This document shows positions 1 through 8,296 of a DNA stretch of 12,070 bases, in pieces; position 1 is the stretch's first letter, and every line of letters starts with the position of its first letter. Origin of the DNA: Isohypsibius dastychi (Eukaryota > Tardigrada > Eutardigrada > Parachela > Isohypsibiidae); NCBI GenBank assembly GCA_034696485.1, contig JAQIWT010001176.1, positions 1 through 12,070 on the forward strand, written 5' to 3'. Position numbers and translations under genes: made by a program. The notes under the pieces are model-generated. The model was not told the origin of the DNA. It saw only the letters and a list, made by a program, of their open reading frames with translations, and made no database searches.

Positions 1-142
1 CCACTCAATTTACTTATGCAACTTGTCACCTATTTTCGAATTTTGAGCTATGCAAGTTGCCTGCTTTGCATTGTACATAACGAAAAACCGATTTGTTTCA
101 GTGATTATAACCTTCGGTATAATGGAATATTTGTCTTTTTAG

Positions 143-2270
143 GGCAGATGTTGTCGAATCCATTAATCGGTTGGTTCGCTGACCGTTATGGTCGGAGGCC
201 GACTCTGCTCATTAGCAACGTTCTCTACACAGCCACAAGTTTCGGCTTGATTTTCTCAAAGGATTATGTGTCTTATGCACTGCTACGGTTTGTCGTTGGA
301 GCAGCAAGGCAGGTACTTCAACGTCACAGCAAAACTAGGTTCACAAAATCCAATCATCGTCAGTGTTCATTACTATTTCAGTTGAAAAGTTATCTTGATT
401 TTATTTCCAGGGCATTAACAACGCTTTTTTTGTGCTGCTCCTGGAGTGGCAGCTTCCACAAAATCGGACCAGGAGCTCTGCCATTGTTCAGTTTCTCTAC
501 TTTTTCGGTGGACTCATCCTTGGACTTGCAGCGTATCTGCTCCAGAACTGGCATTACATCCAAGCAGTCATGGCCTTCTCAAACATCACAGCAATCGGCC
601 TCTACTGGTAACAAAAAAAACACCAAATTTCGGATATCATTGTTAAATCTGAGAAGAGAAGTTTGACACACCCTGTTCGTATTCCACTCCGAATTCTTAT
701 GCCCACACCCGCAGATTCGAAATCATTTCATGATGGTTGACAGAATTGTTATCTTTCAGGTTCGCACCAGAATCACTGCGATGGCTCATCAGCGGCAATC
801 GTGTTAAAGAGGCGCAAAAGGCATGTCTTCAGATCGCCAAGTTCAATGGCATCTCAGTTTCCCAACAAACTTTGGATGACATCAGAATTATGGCAGCAAC
901 AAGATCGGCGAATTTCAATAGGAAATATCATTTCACTTTGCTGGATTGTTTTCGCACGCGATATGTTCGAATCTTTTCTATCATCATATCGCTGAGCTGG
1001 TGAGTGTCATCAAGCGCGTGTGTAGCCGTGTAGAGGCTACACACTTCCCCGTGGAATGCGTGTGGTGGCAAACTGAATATGATTTGGAAATGGTTATTTT
1101 CAGAGTTCCCAGACCAAGGGCTGCGAGGGATTTTGTTCTGACTCATCTTTATTTTGAATTTTCAGGGTGGTTATTCAGATTGTCAATTACGGAATCGCAT
1201 TTATTCTCAGCAATATCTTTGGGGACATCTACACCAGTTTTGCCGTCAGCCAAGCACTATGCCTTCTGCCCCAAGGGATAAATATTTATCTGACTATGAT
1301 GTGATTTGCATTCAAAGGTTTCGCATTTACTAACTATATTTCATAACATTTGTTTCCCAGATTCAAAAACAGGATCTCGTTGATCGTATATCTCCTGGGT
1401 GGTGGTCTCTGCTTGCTCATTGCCGGTGTGGTTCCTGGAACCTCAGATGAACAACTGATTGCTATACAAGCAATGACAGTGTTAGGGCGGGTAAGATTCG
1501 GAAAATTTGGCCTTCTTTCGGTGAAAAAAACTTACGCGATCTGATATCTGAAATCAATATTGTAAAGATATGGGTCATCAAAATATGCCCTCCATTGTTC
1601 TATTGTTTTAGATGATGGTAGTTGGAGGTCACGCCTCCGCGATGGCATTGTCGGCCGACTTGTTTCCAACGGTCATTCGGAATAACGGAATGGGGCTTGT
1701 GAATATTGCGCTGAGAATAGGCAGCATTTCTGCTGTCCCTTTGGCAGTGATGGTAAAATTACCTGTTATCAAACAAACTCTCATGTAATAACTGCGAGGT
1801 TAGAATACATGTCGTGATAACGAAGTATTTTCCAAGTGCTTTGTAAATACGCTGACGAAGAGCAACCACGGAAATAGTACAATGATTCTTTTCAGACCGA
1901 CCAGAAACTTGCTGGCTCATTCCAAGGAACACCTTTCCTGGTCATGGCAGGATGTTGTCTACTTGCAGCGTTGGGCACGGCGATTTTGCCAGAAACAAAG
2001 GGCATGAAAATGTTGACATCGATCCAAGATGCCGAAGATTTTGGGAAGAAAGAGCTGTTTTCTCTGCTGAGAAGATCCCTTCCACGAACTCGACGCAACA
2101 CAATGGATGTGACCACCTCTTCTACTACTTTGACTTCGACTGCAACTTCTTCGCAAATCGAGCTCACTGGAGCAATCTCGTTAGAATTCGATGAGTTGGC
2201 GGCGAAACGGAGTGTCTTGCGAAGAAAGAGTATATTTACGGATGGAAATATTACCACGAACCATTTGTGA
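143..2270 (+). CDS. SLC22-like organic ion transporter (MFS), 5'-partial, seven exons seen
   Basis: Proposed exons are 143-312, 411-607, 760-999, 1166-1300, 1361-1490, 1612-1752 and 1896-2270. All junctions are GT..AG, phases agree throughout, and 462 C-terminal residues result. The first acceptor (AG at 141-142) is phase 1, so the N-terminal exon(s) lie upstream; 1-142 reads as intron. Family evidence: the MFS loop motif GWFADRYGRRP, the SLC22-type WFAPESLRWLISGNR segment, DLFPTVIRNNG in a late membrane helix, and LPETKG after the last helix. The tail after LPETKG is about 95 residues, polar, Ser/Thr-rich and probably cytoplasmic. Known for the family: twelve-helix plasma-membrane carriers of organic cations, anions or zwitterions; the substrate cannot be read from sequence. 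A paralogue lies at 8297-11016 with nearly the same intron positions. No break is seen. I see no AATAAA shortly after the stop. Class is confident; exact exon ends are inferred from splice consensus. Confidence 0.88.
1018..1044. repeat. 10-bp perfect inverted repeat in an SLC22 intron
   Basis: GTGTGTAGCC at 1018-1027 and its exact complement GGCTACACAC at 1035-1044 flank a 7-nt loop. The hairpin sits about 20 nt inside the intron 1000-1165. The intron at the same position in the downstream paralogue is occupied by a much larger inverted-repeat element. No function is evident. Confidence 0.5.
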
Positions 2271-2815
2271 TGGCACGAACTGCTGGGTTTATTATCCTTA
2301 CGAGGACATGAAGTTAATTTGCACGGCCAGGTTCGAAATATGCTCGGCTAAAATGGCTTTGGCAGACATGACCCAGACACTTCTGTCATTTATGACGCGC
2401 CAGCACAGTATGCTTTTGAAAATATATACTCACACCGTGCAAGAGCGCACCCAGTTTTTCATAAAATGACAGGATCAGAACTTTATTGTCCTCCAGTTCT
2501 TCGGTGTAAAATTTAGGATTAACCGAAACCCGCTGTTCTGGTACATGATTGCATACGGTAGGCAGCTCATGTTTGGACATCGGACTGTGCACTAAAAACA
2601 CTCTTAGGTTTTCGTAACCTTATCATTCTCAGAATCAAACCCCTCTGTAGATACTGAACTTTAAACCAGATTCTGAACATGTCTTGCCGTATCAGCTCAA
2701 TCAGGTTGTCAGCGTGTGGTTTGTTTATGTTTGCTGGATATTTCACCTCACTGCGCCTTTTTGATTCAATGCACTAAATAGGATCAAAATTGTCAGGATT
2801 TGCAGAATCGTGCCA
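2271..2815. other. Intergenic stretch between transporter and receptor genes
   Basis: This is 545 nt with no recognised gene. It must hold the 3' end of the transporter transcript and the promoter and 5' UTR of the receptor gene, but I see neither a clear AATAAA nor a convincing TATA box. On the minus strand one frame stays open for about 68 codons (roughly 2573-2778), with no ATG near its 5' end and no recognised motif. A second minus-strand frame (2386-2601) is open from an ATG for 71 codons and is also unrecognised. Neither is called as a gene. Confidence 0.6.
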
Positions 2816-5800
2816 ATGTGGAAAACGATGCACCACCGTCAGATAAACCTTTTGGGTTTCGTATTTTCGATATTGCTGTTGCAGCTACTGATTGCAGCTT
2901 CTGAGTTCAACTTCACCATATTCTCTTCTGAGCTTGGAGTACCGGAACGTCCACAGTATCACAATGGTGAGATATGGATCGATGGTATAGTTCCGTTTGT
3001 CATCTGGAACGAAACTCTGCCGGCTTGGTACGGTAACTATTCATCAAATGATGATGACGAGGTCAGCCTGATGAACGCATTGGCTGTAATATCGAATCTT
3101 ACCAATGGATCCGATTCGTCAACCGCTCTGACGAAGATGCATACATCAGCTTTAATTATCGACCCATGTCCACTCAAAGTTATTTTACGCTGCGAAGCGG
3201 AGGAGGATATGATTTGCCTTATGGGAAAGCTTGCGATGGTGTTGACAAAGGCAATTTGGTGCAAGTTCTTGGAAATTACGACGAGCTGGAGCGACCGGAT
3301 CGTGATGATTACCTGGATGTGAATTATGATAACATGATTTATCCTCCAATATTGTCACAAAAAGCTAAAAGGGAGGTTCTTCGTACACCATTCGACATGC
3401 ACTCGGTGACACTCAACAAGTACCTGCGTGATAAAGTTTGGTTGAAACCGGCTGACAAAACAATTCGATCAAAGTCTAAAACGGGAGAGCTTGGTGGGAG
3501 TTTCTACAGCCCTCTGGACATAGCGCGACTGGTTATTCGATACCAATGTGCTTCAGAGGAGGTCGTCTACCGTGCCCTTAGAAAATCAGGGTATGAGTTC
3601 CCGGTGACACTCAATGGATCACCACCAGGCAATTGGGAGAACTACAACAACTTCAGTGATAGACCAGCTAGCGTATTTCAGATTTTCGATTCGGCACTCA
3701 AAAGTGGACGTCAAGTCGGAAGACCCGTTGGAGGGGCATTCAATTGGCCAGACGGAGTCACGTATTACGAATTTGTCGAAATTGTTGACAAAGATTGGAA
3801 CACTGACGACTGGATCGACAATGGAGTTACAGTAACTCATTTCAAAGCGGCAATGGAGATGATACAGAACGTCACTGGTGGATGCGTCAAGTTTCTTCAA
3901 CGTTCAAATCAGACAGATTACCTGAATTGCACCATGACCTATGCTTCAGGTGGGAAATGGGCTCATTGCAGGAGATTTCGTGGTGGAAGGATTATTAAAA
4001 CGTCTTCACTTTTCTGTGCATTGAGAGAGCCTTGGAACAATGATGCGACATCTAAAGTAATATTTCTACGTTTACTTCTCGTCTTCCTTGGCTTTGATAT
4101 TTATGAATCAAATCGGCATGACAGAGACGCATATATCTGGATCAACTGGAATAATTATGCCAGCTACTACTATGTAAGGGGCTATCAAGATCCGCCGGGA
4201 CTCGAACGACAGAACTTCTCAATTCCATACAATGACATCTCATTCCCATATGACTACGAATCTATAACCCACTTTTACTGGAACGAGGAATCGGAAAACA
4301 TATATGAACCTAGATTAATACCAAAAATCAAGGGAACGACTCTGGGCCGCGACAACGGTCTGAGCAAGGTGGATATCGCGCGTTTACTGTATGGATACCA
4401 GTGCATCCCGACAGGTACCATTATTGACATCATGAAACAGGAGAACGTGAAGCTCAATATCTACAACAACCGCAGCATCAGTGCTTTTTCTGAACAACTT
4501 GGGCAACGACGCAAAAGAGGCATTGCTAACGGCAACTTTACTTGGCTGGATGGAATTGTTCACTATAACATCAGCGCCTCTTTTAATGACGACGAAACTG
4601 GCATTCTGAGGGCAGCTATGGAAGAAATATCAGATGCTACATCTGGCTGCATATCTTTCCATGACCACCCTAAGGAGTCTGAGCCAGCCGTTTTGGAAAT
4701 TTTGCCCAAGTATGAAAGTGCTGATTGCCTGTGCACCCCACCAACAAGCATCTATGTCTCCACCAAGTGTCTGACGAATTCAGGAGAAATCCTAGGATTG
4801 TTGCTCTGTATTCTTGGGTTTACGGACGAACTATTGCGCCCTGATCGTGATGAGCATCTCAGTATCACCTGGAACCAATTCTATGAGGGCGAAAAAGACG
4901 AGCTGGCAATAAATACATTCTCCTCTACTTTCAACCTTCCCTTCGATGTCGAGACTGTCAACATGTTGACAAATAAGAAACATCCTAGGATACAACCTCT
5001 GACCGGTGTTTCGGTTAACGGCATCCCATTTCTTTGGACACCAAGGGGCCACTTGAGCAAACTTGATATCGCTCGGCTCAACTTGGGATATAAATGTGTG
5101 GAACCACAGGCAGTTTATGCAGCACTCAAGTTAACTCATGACGGCGAAAGTCCAACATTTTCCGGATCAGGAATATTGACCGTTCTTGTATCAGTGTGCG
5201 CAGGATTGACTTTCTTTGGAGTAACTACTTTTGGATGGCGAAGGTATCGAACACAACGCACAAGGAGGATGACCACCCAGCTTCTGCCATTGACCAGGCG
5301 TTTATCACTGATTCAACTTCTTGATCATTGTAACTCAGAGCTGACCCGTTTAATCGTTGCCCGAGAAAATGTTTTTGAATGTAGGTAAGATGTGATGATG
5401 ATGTGATATGTTTTATCCAACGAAGATGTAGTACCAGGTGGATGCTTCCTTGGAAAGGGGAATTTCAGTGTTGTGAGCAAAGGACGTGCTGTAAATCTAT
5501 TTGGAACCGAGGGACAAACCGTGGTTGCAATAAAGAAAATTAGCAAGTTTAACATGTCTGATTTCGATGAGGAGCTCAAAGAAATTACAATCATGACACG
5601 AATGGGACCATCTTAATATTGTCAACCTTCTGGCTTTTGTGTGTGACTGTAAGTGACCTGAGCTTCCTGCCACATAGACGATGTACAAGCATAAATCTAT
5701 TTCCAGACAAAATTCTCTTGTTGCTGGAGTATTGCTCCTCTGGCTCGATGCGATCCTACGTCCAGTCACACGGAGAACGATTCTTCCACAACCACGTCGA

Positions 5801-6921
5801 CGAGAACGGCGAGTTATTAAGCCACGATCCCGAGAGAGAATTCGTGTTGAAAACCGAAGCACTGCAATATCCTTTACCAAAACCCCCAAATTCCAGTGAA
5901 CCATTCGACGAGCTGATGATGTCTACGAACGACCTGATTGGTTTCTCATACCAGATAGCTAGAGGAATGGAATACCTTGCGAGTAGAAAGATCGTTCATT
6001 GTGATTTGGCTGCTCGCAATGTCCTCGTTGGTGATGGACGCATCGCCAAAGTATCTGACTTTGGCCTGGCAAGATACTCATCGCCGGCTTTCAATGCTAC
6101 CAAAAAGGTAAATTTCTCCGAATGAATTTTAGGTAATTGAGTATAGAAATCTGATAACCGAACACGTCAGTTCAGAAGGTATTACATCTCACAGCAGTTA
6201 AGACAAATTATGTCTGACTGATTCCACCTTTGGCATAGCAGTACATTATGTTAGTCACCTCACTAAAGGATCTGAATCGCTACGTATTGACTAAAAACGC
6301 CACTAAACGAGCATGCGTTCTGCCAACCTTGTAGGCTAACATCGATACTGGTTGCCGCTCACAAACCATGACAGTTTAATTTAGTTTATGTTCTGTATTC
6401 CGTTCTTGCAGGCCGCCAGCGTGGCATTGCCCCTGAAGTGGATGCCACCCGAAGCGCTCCAGCAGAATGTTTACAACGAGGCGACAGATGTCTGGTCATT
6501 CGGTGTAACCATGTGGGAAATTTTCTCTCTGGGCCTGTCCGCTTACGGAGAAGTGGAGAATGCAAGATCAGCAACTGGTCTTGTGCGATACTTATTGGAG
6601 GGTAACAGACTGGCATGTCCCGCTGGTTCACCGAAATTTATGTAAGTGCTGAAATGACTACCAAAGAACCTTTCGGAATACATACATGGTCAATTCTCAT
6701 TGTGTAGTCATGAGATGATGCTGTGCTGCTGGCCAGCAGACAGCAGCACCCGACCATCTTTCGAAGATTTACGCCGAACTCTCCAGTCGTTCATTTCCAC
6801 CGAATATTATCTCAACCTAGATGCGCCTTATGATGAATACAATGCAGAACTCGGTGCTTCGTTTGTTCCCAACGATTCAAGCATTCGTGACCACACTATT
6901 CAGTCTGCGTTCTCAGACTGA
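2816..6921 (+). CDS. Receptor tyrosine kinase with three degenerate astacin domains; frame broken twice
   Basis: The start is ATG 2816, which opens a hydrophobic signal peptide (about residues 1-30). Proposed exons are 2816-5380, 5426-5648, 5707-6107, 6412-6641 and 6708-6921 (TGA), giving about 1,210 residues if the two breaks are ignored. Order: signal peptide; pseudo-astacin units at about residues 45-245, 308-530 and 573-760; transmembrane helix at about 783-808; basic juxtamembrane segment; tyrosine kinase at about 860-1195; short Tyr-containing tail. Large extracellular coding exon, small kinase exons. Breaks: the frame moves from 2816-type to 3166-type near 3096 (net -1), and by +1 near 5608, where the homology continues as HLNIVNLL. 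A 740-codon open frame lies between them, which argues for recent decay or assembly errors rather than an old pseudogene. Inferred role: a cell-surface receptor whose ectodomain binds a peptide or protein ligand without cleaving it. The ligand is unknown. Domain calls are secure; the architecture is unusual, so false joining of two genes was considered. The continuous frame through the TM, followed by one phase-matched 45-nt intron, argues against that. Confidence 0.8.
3085..3105 (+). other. Frame break 1 in the receptor ectodomain
   Basis: Upstream, the frame reads [10 protein letters not shown], matching [10 protein letters not shown] and [10 protein letters not shown] of the other two units. 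Downstream, the matching segment ([12 protein letters not shown], like [12 protein letters not shown]) is in another frame. Unit 2 has five residues between these blocks, while here 11 nt remain, a loss of 4 nt (or 1 nt if the loop is one residue shorter). No GT..AG pair bridges the blocks without deleting conserved residues, and no slippery heptamer is present. Confidence 0.75.
4507..4518 (+). other. Furin-type cleavage site (RRKR) before the third pseudo-astacin unit
   Basis: The frame reads [15 protein letters not shown] at this point. RRKR followed by Gly fits the proprotein-convertase consensus R-x-[KR]-R. It lies in the linker between units 2 and 3, just before the W-L-D-G start of unit 3. 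Astacins are normally activated by cleavage immediately before this region, so it may be a relic of a propeptide junction. If used, it would leave a membrane-anchored unit-3 stub carrying the kinase. Confidence 0.55.
5164..5241 (+). other. Transmembrane helix and stop-transfer of the receptor
   Basis: A run of about 23 mostly hydrophobic residues ([18 protein letters not shown] then TTFGW) is followed directly by a strongly basic stretch [10 protein letters not shown]. This is the topology of a type I single-pass receptor with the astacin units outside and the kinase inside. It lies in the same open frame as the ectodomain. Confidence 0.85.
5426..6921 (+). other. Cytoplasmic tyrosine kinase domain of the receptor (HCD variant)
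   Basis: In order: glycine loop GKGNFSVV (5452-5475), VAIK lysine (5533-5535), alpha-C Glu in EITIM (5581-5583), HLNIVNLL (from 5609, after the frame break), hinge-side [12 protein letters not shown], a kinase insert of roughly 60 residues, HCDLAARN (from 5997), DFG (6057-6065), LPLKWMPPE (PPE for the usual APE), DVWSFGV, and [16 protein letters not shown] in the last lobe. The AARN loop and LKWMPPE identify a tyrosine rather than Ser/Thr kinase. The insert and HLNIVNLL resemble PDGFR/VEGFR-type split kinases. Oddities: the HRD arginine is Cys, and the activation segment lacks the paired Tyr common in RTKs. The ATP, magnesium and base residues are all present, so catalysis is plausible if the frame is intact in the animal. 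Confidence 0.9.
5602..5612 (+). other. Frame break 2 in the receptor kinase domain
   Basis: The kinase frame reads MTRMG and then hits TAA at 5614-5616. The expected continuation [13 protein letters not shown] is open in the next frame from 5609 and splices in phase to exon 5707. Related kinases have G-P-H-L-N here, so the C run looks two bases short (or one base is extra). No intron fits. Confidence 0.75.
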
Positions 6922-8296
6922 TTTTGAAGCAAAGCAAATAATACACTGGTGTATGATCTCTCGGGTTTGTTGGAGAGGTGAACTAAGCCATCTAGGTATG
7001 CCCTTTCACACAGCAATGGGTTATTGGCTCTTTTAGCATTCGAAGAATTTCTTCTGGACTTGGTCCATCTTTAATTCTTGAGAGTCTTCTGGAGCACCCT
7101 TCATCATTCAGAACTGTGATATAATCGACCAAGGTTTTATAAAATGGCTGACATTTTCAAATGCACATTGCGGTAGAAGAACAGTTGTAAGTTGCCAATT
7201 CGATTCCCTTACTTCGTCCTCGGCCTCGTTTGTATCTGCCATCCTCGAAAATCGAGGCGATTGCGGCCGAATCAATCATTAACTTATTCGTAATTTTGAC
7301 TTGGATGTGGGAGTGAGACGTGGGAAAAGCGGATTTCTCAGTTATATATCTATCAGATGTGCAGAATTCCTTACGGCGGCTCAGATTACTGTCCAGTATT
7401 TTTTATTCGGAGCGAAATATACGAACTGTTCTGGAGTGAAGAGAATGTGTGGTGTGGTACAGCGGAGTATTTTTTGTTATGTTGACGTTTAGGGCTCCCA
7501 TTAAAATGTGCTTGATGGCAAAAAATGACAGATATGCTTACGAATTATGATAGCAGTTATTTCTGGTTTCTTTAGTCTTTCGGTTTTCTTTCACTAACCT
7601 CCAGTCATAGCAGCACTTCATCGTACATTATGCTATCATGCAAAAAAAGATCTCCGGCCAATGTGGTCAGCCCATTGAATTCCGTGCGCTTATACAGTAG
7701 ACCTAATAGTGCGCTTGTAGCCGGCAAGATAGTTGCGCGCAACTAGCAACTAACTTGCCGACCATCCGGCAAGATAGTTGCGTCGGCAAGTTAGTTGCGC
7801 GCGGTTCGGCAAGATAGTTGCGTGCTGTGAAATGGGCTTCCAGTTGAGATCTAAGATGCTTAGAAGACTGCAAAATGAAGAATATCTTCTATTTTCGATC
7901 GCTGGTGTCTTGTTTATAAAAACTAAGCGTGCTTCGTAACATTTAGGATATTCATTGTACACGTCAGAATATAGCTTATAGCGTGGCTTGTTTAAAGATA
8001 AAAGGACTGATGCATCGACCAGAAGTTCATGGATTGATCGTAGCTTCGTGTTACCAAAGGAGTGGATACGGTTTCTGTTTCTTACTGCTAACCATCACCA
8101 TGAATTACAACCCAATGAGACAGGATTGGTTTACAAAGGAGAAACCTGGCGGCAGTTCTTCGCCACCACAGTGAGCAGGGATGGAACGAATTGTTCCGAT
8201 GAGAAATGACATTTTTGCCGTCACTCACCGGTATTTTCAGAAGCTTTTTCGAACGTGTGCTTGGGGTTCTAAGAGTATCGATCTAATTCGGTTTCA
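6922..8296. other. Intergenic region between receptor and second transporter gene
   Basis: This is 1,375 nt without a recognised gene. The longest open plus-strand stretches are 7301-7492 (63 codons) and 7988-8209 (73 codons). Neither has a recognised motif, and no splice partner is visible. Contents noticed: a short hairpin CCTCGA-AAA-TCGAGG at 7243-7257, and a cluster of 16-nt repeats at 7721-7822 described separately. The 3' UTR of the receptor and the promoter of the second transporter must lie here, but I see no strong signal for either. Confidence 0.55.
7721..7822. repeat. Cluster of a 16-nt motif, four direct copies and one inverted
   Basis: CGGCAAGATAGTTGCG occurs at 7722-7737, 7767-7782 and 7807-7822, and with one change (CGGCAAGTTAGTTGCG) at 7784-7799. 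An inverted copy of the CGGCAAGTTAGTTGC form lies at 7746-7760. The first copy runs into a perfect 16-nt palindrome, TAGTTGCGCGCAACTA, at 7730-7745, so the left half can fold into a hairpin. It may be a transposon-end relic or a protein-binding cluster. Confidence 0.75.

Larger units (their letters stand above)
2950..5097 (+). other. Ectodomain: three tandem catalytically dead astacin (M12A) folds
   Basis: Units run at about 2950-3549, 3738-4404 and 4534-5097. Each starts with W-x-D-G-[IV] and ends with [YL]S-x-x-DIARL...Y-x-C, the astacin C-terminal signature ([27 protein letters not shown]). The RPDRD segment that normally follows the zinc helix is kept ([24 protein letters not shown]). The HExxHxxGxxH zinc site is lost in all three: [19 protein letters not shown] at 3250-3306, [20 protein letters not shown] at 4069-4128, [19 protein letters not shown] at 4795-4851. 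All histidine ligands and the catalytic Glu are replaced. The Met-turn (SxMHY) is also degraded to SVTLN, SITHF and TVNML. Cysteines matching the two astacin disulfides are present in units 2 and 3 and partly missing in unit 1. So the fold is probably kept and proteolysis lost. Several N-x-[ST] sites suggest glycosylation. Confidence 0.85.

Noticed and set aside
1892-2257. Minus-strand open frame of 121 codons
   Set aside because: Shadow of the last exon of the first transporter, which carries the LPETKG motif on the plus strand.
3085-3105. Programmed -1 ribosomal frameshift as explanation of the first break
   Set aside because: No slippery heptamer is present and no obvious stimulatory hairpin follows; an indel is simpler.
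3033-3136. A 104-nt intron (GTAACT...GAAG) that would restore the receptor frame
   Set aside because: It would remove segments aligning with the other two astacin units (ALAVISN and [10 protein letters not shown]), and the acceptor lacks a pyrimidine tract.
2950-5097. Active zinc metalloprotease
   Set aside because: None of the three units keeps a zinc-binding histidine or the catalytic Glu at the expected positions.
5381-5425. Stop codon at 5386-5388 as the true end of the astacin gene, with a separate kinase gene after it
   Set aside because: The frame already contains a TM and basic juxtamembrane segment, and a GT..AG intron of 45 nt joins it in phase to the glycine loop. The kinase part has no start or signal peptide of its own.
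5497-5904. Minus-strand open frame of 135 codons
   Set aside because: It lies antisense over kinase exons and an intron whose plus-strand protein is clearly conserved; no motif of its own.
7721-7822. CRISPR array
   Set aside because: Repeat spacing is irregular, one copy is inverted, units are only 16 nt, and the DNA is from an intron-bearing animal-type genome.
7988-8209. Extra 5' coding exon of the second transporter
   Set aside because: No transporter-like sequence, and the exon starting at 8297 already supplies a normal N-terminus and helix 1.
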